From: Mayamaea pseudoterrestris
Lineage: Eukaryota > Bacillariophyta > Bacillariophyceae > Sellaphorales > Sellaphoraceae
NCBI GenBank assembly: GCA_027923505.1
Contig: BROI01000010.1
Span: 868,001 to 932,000, forward strand
Length of the DNA: 64,000 nt
Reading direction: 5' to 3'
Shown here: positions 9,449 to 19,774 of the stretch, piece by piece
How the letters are laid out: every line of letters starts with the position of its first letter
Position numbering within the stretch: the first letter of the stretch is position 1
Program-made: the position numbers and the translations under genes
Notes under the pieces: generated by a model
Databases searched by the model: none
What the model saw: the letters and a program-made list of their open reading frames with translations, nothing else
Told to the model about the DNA's origin: nothing

Positions 9449-11135
9449 ATGGCGTCCTCGCCCAGCGTACAAGTGGCCGACACGAAGTTACGAGCTAAAA
9501 TCACTGACAAGCAGTTTCCATTGCCGGAGAATTGGGACAGATGCCATGCGTTTCTTCCCAAAAAAATGAAATATTGTCGTCAACTACCAGTATTTCCAGC
9601 CAAGAATGATGCAGCAATGTATTGCGGGAATCATTTCTGCTTGCTACAATCAATGGAAGCAGATACGGCATCAAGTAAGCGTGTTCCGTGTCCATTGGAT
9701 CCGACGCATACCGTCTTGGAACGATTGCTTGCGACGCATCTCAAGAAATGTCCAGCGGCGAAGCAGGCTAGGCGACAAGAAGAATCTTACTACTTTGCCC
9801 AAAACATCAACACTGGTGGAAGCGGAACACTGCATCGACAGTCATCCAAAGGGTCATTGGAGTGGGCGCAACAGGTAGCGCTGCGAGTACTGCAGGTGCA
9901 TCAACAAATATTCGCCATTGATGCTGCAACTACGCAGACGCAAGCGATTGATGCAGTTGATCCAACACTTGTTACACTTGCTGACATTTGCGCAGCTATA
10001 CCCACCATTGATTTGTCATTACACGAATACGAGTCTGGCCTAAATCGATCGCTCCAGGAATATCATGTTCGATCCGGGGGACCAAAGCATGTACATCAAC
10101 AGGCAAGTCTCGTTGGTCACTTGCGACAATGCGGTGCATTTGACAGGGACGAACGACACAAACAACACGTATCGACTAGATCGGGATCGAAAACAACAAT
10201 TCTAGAAGTGGGAGCTGGTCGCGGCATGACGGGCTTGGTGGTGGCTGGTGTCGCCGCAGCACTTGCAAAGGAAGCTACAGCGTCATCATCTTTACCTCGC
10301 GTCAAACTCGTCATGGTTGAACGCAACGGCTCCCGGAGCAAGGCCGATACCATTCTTCGAAAGGCATCCATGCTGAATGTCTCGGACAAGAGCTACATGG
10401 ATCTTGACATGGTCGACTATTCTCGGATACACTGCGATCTTTCTCATGTAAATATCGACAAGGTGTTAGAAAAGGAACACTCGCTCGATGGCAAGCTAAT
10501 TGTCGTTGCCAAACACTTGTGCGGCGTCGGGTAAGTGCAAGTCGAAAACTGTATTGATTGAAATGGCGTCTGTGTTTTAAAATTTGGTTTCTTTGTTTGT
10601 TGTAAGCACGGATCTGGCGCTGAAATCGATGGAACCTATCAAGGACCAAGTTTCCGCTTGCATTATGGCGACTTGCTGTCATGGAGCTTGTAGATGGAGT
10701 GACTACGTTGGGCGTGATTTTCTTTGTGCCGACATGGATGATCCCTCGCGCAACTTTGTTTTTGGATCGGCAGAGTTTGATCTGCTTTGTCATTGGAGCG
10801 GAGGAGCTGTTCATGTCGACAATTCTGAAATCAGCACAAGCTGTACTGCAGATCGACCGGATGTAAACAATGACTATCCAAACATAGCAACCAACGGTGA
10901 ATCTGTTGTTCTGGGTGTTACAAGGATAGTCGAATCATTAAACCTGCGATGCGGTCAGCAAGGACTAGGGAGGGCGTGCCAGCGGTTAATTGATTATGGA
11001 AGGTTAGGCTACATTCGCGACGTGCTTTACCCCAAAATGCATGATCGAGCAAAGCTTTTATACTATGTTTCATGCGATATATCCCCGCAGAATGCTGCCT
11101 TGGTAATTCGAACAAGCGATCGGTCACCACATTGA
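9449..11135 (+). CDS. TRM13: tRNA:m4X modification enzyme (TRM13 2'-O-methyltransferase)
   Basis: Two exons, 9449..10530 and 10607..11135 (76-nt intron), 536 residues. TRM13 makes the 2'-O-methyl mark at position 4 of the acceptor stem of certain tRNAs, using AdoMet. Visible parts: the N-terminal TRM13 CCCH zinc finger (about 30-70: C-x8-C, then YCGNHFC), the CHHC U11-48K-type finger (about 78-105: PCPLDPTHTV..HLKKCP), and the methyltransferase domain with motif I ILEVGAGRGMTGL near 250 and the family signature KHLCGVGTDLAL, split by the intron. The late part has CCHGACRW and the C-terminal LLYYVSCDISPQN block. Frame and splice phase agree with the family alignment. The ATG at 9449 precedes the first conserved block; upstream in-frame sequence lacks conservation. 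Confidence 0.93.
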
Positions 11136-11442
11136 TTCGAAAGTGACTGCTTGAACAAGTCGCCAGCGATATTTTTGGCGCAACAATCACTTTCAATAGA
11201 ATGCCAACTCGCCAGATACTTTAAAAACTACCAGTTAAGGACAGCTACAGCAAGTAAGTACGTTTCAGTTATGTAGGGCAAAGTGAACAAATTGGTAAGA
11301 ATATATCTTCGTTCGAAAACGTAAATCTCCGCAGTGTATCATAGTCATCTTGCCGACGCCCTTTTTTGGCGATACGAGCCAGCCGAGCCTGAAATCCGCA
11401 CCTCGTTTCGTTCGAGTAAAGTACGACCTGGCCACCTTCACC

Positions 11443-12321
11443 ATGAGTAACAACAGACTGCGATGTCTGCAAGTTATCTCAATAGTAGTTGCGCTAATGC
11501 AAAGTCGGAGTAGAGCACAAATAGATATTGTTCGGCGGAGGCTCGGCAGTAGTACTAGCTCGAGCAATAACAGCCGCAACAGGAACGGCTACAGATCCTC
11601 CTACAACAATCGCTACTACAATTCAGATAGCTCAGAGCAAAACTACTACAATGGTGCACGCGACTTTTCCGTATGTGATGACTCGGTGGTGAAAGTACTC
11701 GAGCTCTACATACTGTGTGACTCGCCATATACGTTCTACTATGGCAATGGAGCGAACCGACATTCGCCGGTGTGCAACTATGGAGATAGAATTTCCTTTG
11801 AAGTGCGATTTCAAGTCCAGGACGATATACAAGAGAACGAACCAATATATGCGACAATAGCATTATACGACGACCAGGGAAACTTCTTGTCGTCGACTGA
11901 TCCGACCAATCTTTGCAACGAGTACGTTGGCAGCGACTGCACGTATGCGGGCTACTACAAGTTTTCCTCGCGCATGCGACTGCCCTATCCATCATCAGAT
12001 GGAAGTTACACAGAGCGATTTCTTCCGCAAATGCATGTTGCCTTTTCCACAAGGGAAGACTCCGGCTATAACCTTGGCGCTATGAACATAGAATGTGATC
12101 AGTGGAATGACATCACAGACGGAGCAACATGGCTTGCAGACAGGCCGCAAAGGTCTCGAATGGAAGGACTAGTTTTGAACTACGGGATGCTTATACTATC
12201 GTGCACCATGCTAATGTCCTTGGCCTACTGTTTGTGGCGACAAGCCAGTCATCAACGAATGGCTAACGGGAACGCGAATTTACTGTTAGAGAGGCAAACC
12301 TGCTTCATTGCACTAGATTAA
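11443..12321 (+). CDS. Secreted type I membrane protein, tandem paralogue A
   Basis: Intronless, 292 residues. The ATG at 11443 starts a signal peptide (MSNNRLRCLQVISIVVAL). Then comes a Ser/Asn/Tyr-rich spacer (about 35-70), a luminal domain with paired cysteines (VCDDSVVKVLELYILCDSP, then YYGNGANRHSPVC), and one transmembrane helix near residues 245-265 followed by a short basic tail. It shares layout and key residues with the next gene, 412 nt downstream on the same strand, so the two arose by tandem duplication. Similar small secreted proteins occur in diatoms, but I do not know a function. Topology suggests a beta-rich ectodomain anchored in an endomembrane or the plasma membrane. Confidence 0.8.
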   Translation: MSNNRLRCLQVISIVVALMQSRSRAQIDIVRRRLGSSTSSSNNSRNRNGYRSSYNNRYYNSDSSEQNYYNGARDFSVCDDSVVKVLELYILCDSPYTFYYGNGANRHSPVCNYGDRISFEVRFQVQDDIQENEPIYATIALYDDQGNFLSSTDPTNLCNEYVGSDCTYAGYYKFSSRMRLPYPSSDGSYTERFLPQMHVAFSTREDSGYNLGAMNIECDQWNDITDGATWLADRPQRSRMEGLVLNYGMLILSCTMLMSLAYCLWRQASHQRMANGNANLLLERQTCFIALD

Positions 12322-12733
12322 ACGCATCCAGACTGCATATAACCCAATTGTACAGTATATAACTACATTGTCTTTCCTTGAATAGGTATTTGCATGTATG
12401 CATACAGTACGACGTCAATTGAATGCTGGAGTGTGCGGCACAGTAGCTAGGAAAGTAACCCGGTGTAGCAGCCGCCGGCCGAGTCGGCGAACGCGTTCGT
12501 CGCTCACATTATCGCCACTCACGAGAACGAGGTGCAACAAGGCAACAACAACAGTGAAAGTCCCAGCAACTCCCAAAAAAAGAGTTGATTTTACTGCATA
12601 GCGCGACGAACGATAGTACTGTTTGTTTGCGCCTCCGCTATTATTTTCATCGTCTCATAGCTTGCGTCGGTACAGAAGCAATAGCAGCAGGTTCATCAGT
12701 TCCCTCCAAGGTTCCGACGAATCGCAGCAAGCA

Positions 12734-13531
12734 ATGGCAAATCAACTTTTTATACGGCGGAGAGCACTATGCGTACTATATGCACTAGTAATCCTTGTAT
12801 CGTCCCGAGCTGATGATGGATTCCAGCAGTACAATAGGTTCACTGTCTGCGGAAACTCGGCAATCGAGGTGCAGGATCTATCCATAGTATGCGACAGTCC
12901 TGGCGCGTATTACTATGGAAGTAACAAATATCGGAACTCGGCCGACTGCCAAGGCGGCGACAAGGTCAAAATTAGCATTCAATTTTACCTGCAAGAAGCA
13001 TTGGAAGGTGATGCCTACGTAACAATCGAGGCAAAGGGCTACGGATCCGTCAGTAGTCACGTGCTGCATCAAGCCGAGTCGCTCTGCTCAATTTCATCAC
13101 TCAAGTCGCTTGAAAAGCAAAGCTGCGGATCAATTGGCTTGTATTCCATTCAAGAGCAATTTAGCTGGTCGGATAAAAATGATGAGTACGAGTATTCATT
13201 CACGCCCAAGCTCGTCGTCGGTTTTGCTTCCAATGCGAACAAACAAGTGTATGACCTCGGCGGTGCCAACACCAACTCATGTTCCGGTGACACGTTTACA
13301 AATTGGACTAAAGGTCTGCAAAAGTCAGCGGCAAACACTATCAAGACCTTTTTTGCAACCTTTGGGATCCTCCTGGGAGCTATTTTCGGGGTGCTTGTCG
13401 TTGGATGGTGCCTGATGCGGCAAGCGAATGCTAAACCAAAGGAATTCATTGTACAAGAGCCGACAGATGAAAATGAGTACCACAAAATGGCAATGATGGG
13501 GGATCAAATGAACAATTTGGTTGACATTTGA
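12734..13531 (+). CDS. Secreted type I membrane protein, tandem paralogue B
   Basis: Intronless, 265 residues, ATG at 12734 with a signal peptide ending near SSRAD. The luminal domain keeps the paralogue pattern: FTVCGNSAIEVQDLSIVCDS, YYGSNKYRNSADC, a middle segment with the CSISSLKS cysteine, FTPKLVVGF, and DLGGANTNSCSGDTFTNWT. One transmembrane helix follows (TFFATFGILLGAIFGVLVVG), then a cytosolic tail of about 40 residues. It lacks the Ser/Asn/Tyr spacer of paralogue A. Function is unknown; the conserved cysteines suggest disulfides in a secretory-pathway domain. Confidence 0.82.
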   Translation: MANQLFIRRRALCVLYALVILVSSRADDGFQQYNRFTVCGNSAIEVQDLSIVCDSPGAYYYGSNKYRNSADCQGGDKVKISIQFYLQEALEGDAYVTIEAKGYGSVSSHVLHQAESLCSISSLKSLEKQSCGSIGLYSIQEQFSWSDKNDEYEYSFTPKLVVGFASNANKQVYDLGGANTNSCSGDTFTNWTKGLQKSAANTIKTFFATFGILLGAIFGVLVVGWCLMRQANAKPKEFIVQEPTDENEYHKMAMMGDQMNNLVDI

Positions 13532-14367
13532 GTCGTTGGCAGGTGTCCGTACCGGTATCATACTTGGGCTTGCCGGCGATGCCTGTTTGCGATGCAGCTT
13601 CGATGTTTTGTAAACTGGTGAACATTTATATATAGCGCGTCTTAATCTTTCTTTCCCGTCATTGGCATTTATAAAACTGTATCTCCGTCGGCTTCGAATA
13701 ACAAGGGCACGCTGTGTTTCAAAGATATCCGTGTGCAGCAATAGGCAATGACTTGACAATCACGCCAGGTCGAACGTGGATGTACCGATTCCCTCAGTTG
13801 TACGGTAGTCTTGAATCTGGCAAATCAGAGTTTCAGTTGCCCCGCTACCTCATCGCACTTTCTACCACTGACAGACCCAACTCCATCCAGATCTCAAGCT
13901 ATGTATGTACGATTGTATCAATCAGCATCTGTAGATTGTAGTACATCATGCTGGCAAGGCTGATGGATCACTGGGGATTCCTGGACTATTCCAAAAAAGT
14001 ACGATAGCTAACATAAGTAATTCGTCGTTGACTGTGAGTGACAGTATGGTCAGACCCTGGTCACTTCATTCACGAACATGACGCGACTCCACTTACCGGC
14101 TTACTAATGCTCACCAAGCACTATACCTCGAGGAAGTGCAACGACTTGCCTGTCAAGCAATTACCTCTTGGTCGCTGTCGAAGGTGAGCATTGAATTGAG
14201 AGCAACAGTACAGGATCTAGCGAAATGGAATTTCGATTGCAGCCTGCTGATGCAAGCAATGAAACAGTAGCGTCAAGGAATTGCTCAAATTGCTCATTTT
14301 CTCACGCATTCTGGTCTTCCATCTTTACAGTCAAATAAGTACTTAGAATAAGTTAGTTGCAGTCATC
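13532..14367. other. 836-nt intergenic region upstream of L32e
   Basis: No supported gene. A short open frame at 13714-13941 has no domain or helix pattern. The last part before 14368 has a pyrimidine-rich tract ending TTTACAG (about 14318-14331) that could be the acceptor of a 5'-leader intron of the ribosomal protein gene. Confidence 0.4.
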
Positions 14368-14778
14368 ATGGCCGGTCCAGCTCCACTGAACAAAAAGACG
14401 ATTGTGAAGAAGCGAACAAAGAAGTTTGCTCGTCATCAAGCCGACTTGTTTATGCGCATTCGCGACTCTGGCTGGCGCAAACCCAAGGGAATTGATGGAC
14501 GCGTCCGTCGTCGTTTCAAGGGCGCATTACCCATGCCTTCGATTGGGTACGGATCCGATAAGGCAACCCGCAATATTCATCCTCATGGATTCAAGACTGT
14601 TGTTGTAGCCAATGTTTCCGAATTGGAAATGCTCATGATGCACAACCGAACGTATGCTGCGACTGTTGCGCACAGTGTGTCGAGTCGCGTCCGCAAGTTG
14701 ATTGTACAGCGGGCAGAGCAACTGGCGATTAGAGTCACAAATGGAGTTGCCAAGCTTAGAACTGAGGACGATGCTTAG
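14368..14778 (+). CDS. RPL32: 60S ribosomal protein L32 (eL32)
   Basis: Intronless coding region, 136 residues, the usual length. The sequence is the eL32 pattern throughout: [49 protein letters not shown], then [24 protein letters not shown] and the basic C-terminal block. It is a structural protein of the large cytosolic ribosomal subunit. The ATG context is TCATCATGG. It converges on the small conserved protein at 14879. Confidence 0.97.
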   Translation: MAGPAPLNKKTIVKKRTKKFARHQADLFMRIRDSGWRKPKGIDGRVRRRFKGALPMPSIGYGSDKATRNIHPHGFKTVVVANVSELEMLMMHNRTYAATVAHSVSSRVRKLIVQRAEQLAIRVTNGVAKLRTEDDA

Positions 14779-14878
14779 ATACTCGACGAATATAAGACAA
14801 ATACAGCAGCATGAGCACGATGTATGATTATACTAACGAGTGAATCGAAGTCATTGTTGCATTGTACTTTCTCGAACT

Positions 14879-15227
14879 TTATTCCATTGGTTGTAGCTTG
14901 TTTTCGTATTCGGGCCGGTCTTCCATGGACATTGATAGTGGAACGTGTATAGCTAATCGTTCCAAAATGGCATCCAGTTTGGCGTCCACTTGCTCGAGTC
15001 GATCCAAGGTCGCTTCGGCCATGCGTACCTGCGCAGCGTCACCCCGTTGACGCATTCGATGCTTTAGCTCCAACACAATCTCATCGACTCGTCGTTCGTC
15101 GCAGCCGCATCCCGGACTAATTGCTCCCAAAGCGGACTCGACTGAAACGCAGCAAAGGCAATTGCCTCGATCGACGCTTCCTAGTTCAGCATATGGACGT
15201 TTCGACGTATGAGTTCCGCACAAATCG
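14879..15227 (-). CDS. Small conserved cysteine-containing protein, 5' exon not resolved
   Basis: A C-terminal exon of about 116 codons. The open frame has no ATG upstream; it begins at a likely acceptor TTTCCATCAG|CGATTTG with exon start at 15227, so a first exon must lie further right. The core YAELGSVDRGNCLCCVSVES, then SPGCGCDERRVDEIVLELK, is a pattern I associate with a small conserved family in algae and stramenopiles without assigned function. The cysteines (CLCC, CGC) suggest lipidation or metal binding. The second half is a predicted amphipathic helix (RMAEATLDRLEQVDAKLDAI). Candidate first exons near 15510 or 15440 could not be confirmed. Confidence 0.65.
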
Positions 15228-16021
15228 CTGATGGAAATGTCGTAAAATAGTAGTAAAAGTGAGAGAAGATCGAAAGAACAGAGAGCATATTGGTAAACGA
15301 GCGAAACACAAGGTTCGTCGTCATTTGACAGAATACAGAATCACTCACTGACTACTCACTCGTCAGTCTTGGTCACCTCCTCTCGTCCAAAATAAATCTT
15401 CGTCCGATATGGAACTGAGCCAAACGTGCATAACACCGTGCTTAGCCAGAAACTGGAGGAAGTGAAATTAAACCGCAGGTCAGAAAGGAGTGCTGCTGCA
15501 ACATCTATTTTCTACAACGTTCGACATGTCATGAGAAGTGGACTGGGCGACTCACTATAAATTCGTACTGGCATCAATCTCCTTGTCTGGGATTGCTTCC
15601 ACCTTTTCACTGTTCATATCGTCCATGGTGTAACGTAACCAAGCTGTTCAAGATTGACTTAACAGTAAAGCACGCGCAAGTGTCACCATGGTGGAGTTGC
15701 AGTGAAATCGAGTGTCAAGTCTTAGCGGTAATCGTGTCGCAGCGTTTGTTTTCTGCACGCACGGCGAGCTTTGACACACGCCGGCATGCCATTGAAACGC
15801 ACATCAGCGATGCGCGCCTCGACCACGCGCTGCGAAAGAACATTGATCGGTTGAAACTCTTTCAGCGAAACAGTTCTTGTAACTGGATGCTTGACCCGCT
15901 TGTTAGCTACGGTTGAACAGTGAACTTGTTCTTCCATATATCCCTGTCAACTGAGGGTTGAAGAAGGGACGTGACAAGCAACGAGTCTACCACCACCGAC
16001 AATCATATCGCACATTGCACC
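15228..16021. other. Divergent intergenic region
   Basis: It lies between the small conserved protein (minus) and the TPR gene (plus). It probably contains the unresolved first exon of the former and both promoters. A 107-codon frame at 15593-15916 starts at a non-ATG codon and has no recognisable feature. Confidence 0.4.
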
Positions 16022-18310
16022 ATGGTATCGACGCGCAGCCGATCCACCGCAGCGAGTAGCTCGGGCAGCAGTCGCATGCCCATTGATGCGGAAGGACAAC
16101 GGGGAGCTAGAATGCAGCGAAGTAAAGATGAACCAGAAGTAGAAATTGACGGAAAGGTGGTTCTTTTTGGAAAGCCCGTACTGACAATTGAAGACGGAAT
16201 TAAACAAGAGGAGGATCAGGAAGGCAAAGCAGCGTCGCGGTCTACACATGAGTCAGTGCGCCCCGCAGATGATGATGACAAGCGTGATCCAGTGTTGGAA
16301 GCATTGGAAGAAAGAAAAGTGGACGATGCTAAAGTCGAGCTTAGCGGGTGCGGATGGAGCTTATGTGTCACGTCCGACAGGCCAGATGATGCGAAAACGA
16401 ACAGGGCTAATATTGGACCATTCGGTTGGTGTGGCTCTAGCTCGGAGGAATTACCTGTTGAGGAGCTAGCGGCGAAGATTGCCGTGCCAATGGAGACATG
16501 CAAAGACGACAATACGACTAATCCAGCCGTTGTCACAGCAGTTGTATCACCTCCTACAACAAACGTAGACTCGCCAACATGGACAGGCATGTTCGGATGG
16601 CCGTCATCGCCTTCCTCGCAACAAGATGGTACAGACAAGGGAGATGACGAATCGACAGTCGATGGTCGTCTATTTGGTGAGCTCAGGTCACTGCCTTCAA
16701 TAAATGGCGACGTGACAATTGACGGCAACAGCATTCAATCCACCGACTTTGATGGCCAAGACGACCATTTGCAATTCCATTCCGATTTCAACCAGAAGGT
16801 GCAAGACATTATCGTGAGCAAGGAAGCTTCTCCGGAGCGCATGGACCAATCGTCCTCTACAATCATGTATCGCCGACGCAGCGGAGCGGAAGAGATGAGT
16901 GCAAATAATCGACGACAAATGCTGATAAAGGAATTACGATCGGCGATCGCGACCTATGGACGGTTCGACCTTAAATGTGCAAATGTAAGCGCCGCTTTGG
17001 GTGATTTGCTCAGCGAGACGGATGAGCACGAGCAAGCAGTCAAGCTGCATAAGGATGCCGTTTCCATTTACTCGGTCAAGCTTGGCGATGATCATTCGAC
17101 TACGATTAACGCCAAGTTTCGCTTGGCGACAGTACTTACAGATGCCAAGGAGTTCGACGATGCCATTGCCACTTACTACAGCGTCATTGCCATGCGGCGG
17201 GCGCTCAAAGGCGACAAGGACCCATCCGTGGCGGAAGGACTTGCTCTCATGTCCCAGTGTCTCAAGCGCAATGGAGAGTACCAGCAAGCCATCAAGGAGC
17301 TCAAGAGAGCGCTCAAGATCTACAGAGAATCTCTCGGCGACTCGAACGATAATGTTGCGCGGACCGTGGATGAAATTGCATCACTTTATGTGACACTTGG
17401 TGATTTTGAAAAGTCGGCTGCCATTCTGGAGGAAGTCGTCAAACTCAAAGCAGCGACGCAGGGCATGCAAAGCAAGGCCGTCGCAGAAACTTTACTTAGT
17501 CTGGCCATGACGTACGAATGCTCCGAACAATTTACGCAGGCGATGAAGTCACTGAAGAAGGCTTACAAGGTTTATACAGAAATAGATGGCTATTCTTCGG
17601 AAGACGCTACATCAACTCTCAAGAAAATTGGGTTGCTGTACGAAGCCACTGGTGACTACAATAGGGCATCCATTGCATTTCTCGGAGTACTACGTGGACA
17701 AAAGATTCATCTTGGAGAAGACAGCCTACAAGTGGGCGAGACATACTGCAAGCTCGGTCATTCTCTGCGCCACACTGGACAGCTTGAGAAGGCGCTAAAG
17801 TGCATGAAAGAAGCTTTGCCCATTTTTGTCGGCAGAGGAGTCGAAATGCACGATGTGGAAAAGATCGCCGAGATTATGCATGAGATGGCTCTCATTTACA
17901 AGGAGAAGCGACATTTCAGTGAGGCTGCACGGATATTCAAGCAAGAGTTGTCCGTCAGGCGCAAAATTGGCCAACCTGAGTACCCTTGCATCGCTCGGAC
18001 GTTGAATCTCCTCGGCGTTACGGAGTTTGAAATGAGAAACAATAGCCGTGCACTCAAGTTTCTCGTTGAATCGTTGACTATTTACCAGCAGGAACGCAAC
18101 GGAATGAATATTGAATGCGCCGAAGTTCTCTATAATACCGGCTTAGTATTTAACTCGGTTCGAAACAGCAATCGAGCGCTAGAGGCCTTTACGGAGAGCC
18201 TTCGGATTTTCCGGGAACGAGGATTGTTGGAGAACGACTCGCGCATCGTTCAAACTGAGCATGAAATTTCAAAGATTCGGCAAAGCACCAACACACGCCA
18301 ACCAAGATGA
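16022..18310 (+). CDS. Kinesin-light-chain-like TPR protein
   Basis: Intronless, 762 residues, ATG at 16022 (earlier in-frame starts are GTG only). Residues 1-295 are predicted disordered, acidic and Ser/Thr-rich, with repeated Trp-containing short blocks (GWSLCV, FGWCGSS, MFGWPSS). From about 297 to 745 there are about ten 42-residue kinesin-light-chain-type TPR repeats, recognised by LG..H..T....LA..L....EFDDAI..Y..... and by AL.IYRESLG. Such arrays form superhelical protein-binding surfaces. There is no catalytic domain and no coiled-coil heptad region as in true kinesin light chains, so a motor-adaptor role is not shown. It is convergent with S19e across 494 nt. Confidence 0.85.
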   Translation: MVSTRSRSTAASSSGSSRMPIDAEGQRGARMQRSKDEPEVEIDGKVVLFGKPVLTIEDGIKQEEDQEGKAASRSTHESVRPADDDDKRDPVLEALEERKVDDAKVELSGCGWSLCVTSDRPDDAKTNRANIGPFGWCGSSSEELPVEELAAKIAVPMETCKDDNTTNPAVVTAVVSPPTTNVDSPTWTGMFGWPSSPSSQQDGTDKGDDESTVDGRLFGELRSLPSINGDVTIDGNSIQSTDFDGQDDHLQFHSDFNQKVQDIIVSKEASPERMDQSSSTIMYRRRSGAEEMSANNRRQMLIKELRSAIATYGRFDLKCANVSAALGDLLSETDEHEQAVKLHKDAVSIYSVKLGDDHSTTINAKFRLATVLTDAKEFDDAIATYYSVIAMRRALKGDKDPSVAEGLALMSQCLKRNGEYQQAIKELKRALKIYRESLGDSNDNVARTVDEIASLYVTLGDFEKSAAILEEVVKLKAATQGMQSKAVAETLLSLAMTYECSEQFTQAMKSLKKAYKVYTEIDGYSSEDATSTLKKIGLLYEATGDYNRASIAFLGVLRGQKIHLGEDSLQVGETYCKLGHSLRHTGQLEKALKCMKEALPIFVGRGVEMHDVEKIAEIMHEMALIYKEKRHFSEAARIFKQELSVRRKIGQPEYPCIARTLNLLGVTEFEMRNNSRALKFLVESLTIYQQERNGMNIECAEVLYNTGLVFNSVRNSNRALEAFTESLRIFRERGLLENDSRIVQTEHEISKIRQSTNTRQPR

Positions 18311-18804
18311 AGCAAGCAGCGCACTAACCCTCTAACCAGTTTACGCCTCATCCTTTAAAAAATGACTAGTTTGGATGATTACGCTCAATTATCTCGTGTT
18401 CCTACTTGTCCCAAAACCCGCCTATGTAATTACTACCATAACTTCACCGCGGGAAAAAACTGTACCAAGTTGTGACTATCCAGTGACTAAAATTGACGCT
18501 ACTTGTATTCTCGGACGACCAAACTCAAAGTCAGAAACTAAAGTAGCACACCTTTGTTATTGTTACGTCCACAGTTCTCCTATGGCCTACTTCGCATGCG
18601 ATTTGCTTGCTGGATTGATGCAGTCAAGCATAGTGCCTTCGACGTCATCCCACGGTAATACTTTTATCAGGACTGAATGGGAAATTGTCTCGACACACTA
18701 ACTTGTCTACTGTAGGTAGTTAACTGCAGTGTTTCGTATCATAGCATGTCAAGTAGAGAGGCTTTACAAAATAAGTGACTATGTCTGAGACTAATATTTG
18801 CTAT
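18311..18804. other. Convergent intergenic region
   Basis: Only the 3' ends of the TPR and S19e transcripts face each other here. No gene, repeat or RNA structure was recognised. Confidence 0.4.
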
Positions 18805-19254
18805 TTACTCTTCGTGTGTGCGAAAGACAGTTCCAGCGATTCGGTCCAAATCCTGCTGTCCCACCGTCGTCATTCTTCGTCCACCCGACGAAAGTGTTTC
18901 GCAAACCTTCATTTCGGTCAGCTGGGTCAAGACTGATCGAATGACTCCAGAACTGGCCTTTCGAAAGTGCTCCGACCGCGTCCCGTTCCGGTACGAGCCG
19001 CCGTACCACTTTTGCAGCTGACCGATTCCAATCCCTGGACGCAAGTATACTTTGCGAGCAATACTGGCCGCTCGAATGTAGTACCAGTCATCTCCGTATG
19101 GAGCAAGTTCCTTGGCGACGGACGTCTTGATCGTATCGGCCCAAACCGGAAGGTCAAACTTGTCAGAGTTCTTCAAGTGCTCGGCGTACGCCTTGATGAA
19201 ATCAGTCGCTGAAACGTCTCGGACGCATACTCCACGGGCTTCTTCGTCCGCCAT
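18805..19254 (-). CDS. RPS19: 40S ribosomal protein S19 (eS19)
   Basis: Intronless, 149 residues, normal length. Family signatures: VRDVSATDFIKAYAEHLK at the N-terminus, LPVWADTIKTSVAKELAPY, DDWYYIRAASIARKVYLRPG with the GIGQLQKWYGG block, SGVIRSVLTQL and the C-terminal GGRRMTTVGQQDLDRIA. It is part of the small cytosolic subunit head and needed for 18S rRNA maturation in other eukaryotes. ATG at 19254. Confidence 0.97.
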   Translation of the reverse strand: MADEEARGVCVRDVSATDFIKAYAEHLKNSDKFDLPVWADTIKTSVAKELAPYGDDWYYIRAASIARKVYLRPGIGIGQLQKWYGGSYRNGTRSEHFRKASSGVIRSVLTQLTEMKVCETLSSGGRRMTTVGQQDLDRIAGTVFRTHEE

Positions 19255-19774
19255 TTTAGATAGTCCTTATTACTGAAACAATGAGCAAAAACGGAATGTG
19301 AGCGGCGAGTGTGAAAGCGAAAACGATGGATTCAGCAAGCCGTCCTGCATCATCAATCTTTGCTTGCATTGACTGCATTCTAGATTCTCCTCGTTGATAG
19401 CCACTCTCTCACTTCTCTGTGATGCGCAGAAGACGCCAACATACCTAAATCACAAGCAGCAAGGCGAGAGAGCAACGAGTTGATGCAGACGACGAAGGAG
19501 CGGTTGAAGAACTTCAAGTAAGACCGGTAAGTTGAAAAGTCGTTCCGTTATTGATGTTTGAAAAGATTCATGTCGTTTCGGTACTAAGCCGCATTGCGAC
19601 CATGCGGAAAAACCTCGACGCCGGACACAACATCGAAGCTGCCACTAGCTCATCGGCTCATCCAATTCAGTTTTAAAAGTATGAGCAAAGCCATGAACAC
19701 TTGCTCTACTGGCTTGTTTGAATCGTGAAAGAGTAACATATCTGGGTGGCGGATAAATCCATTTTCTGAGCGTC
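19255..19774. other. Divergent promoter region of S19e and a coiled-coil gene
   Basis: 520 nt without a supported gene. It should carry the S19e promoter (minus) and that of the gene starting at 19775 (plus). No TATA box or repeat stands out. Confidence 0.4.

Noticed and set aside
13714-13941. 75-codon frame downstream of the tandem paralogues
   Set aside because: No domain, signal peptide or conserved pattern, and it lies in a region consistent with 3' and 5' flanks.
15593-15916. 107-codon frame on the plus strand
   Set aside because: No ATG start and no recognisable feature; more likely upstream sequence of neighbouring genes.
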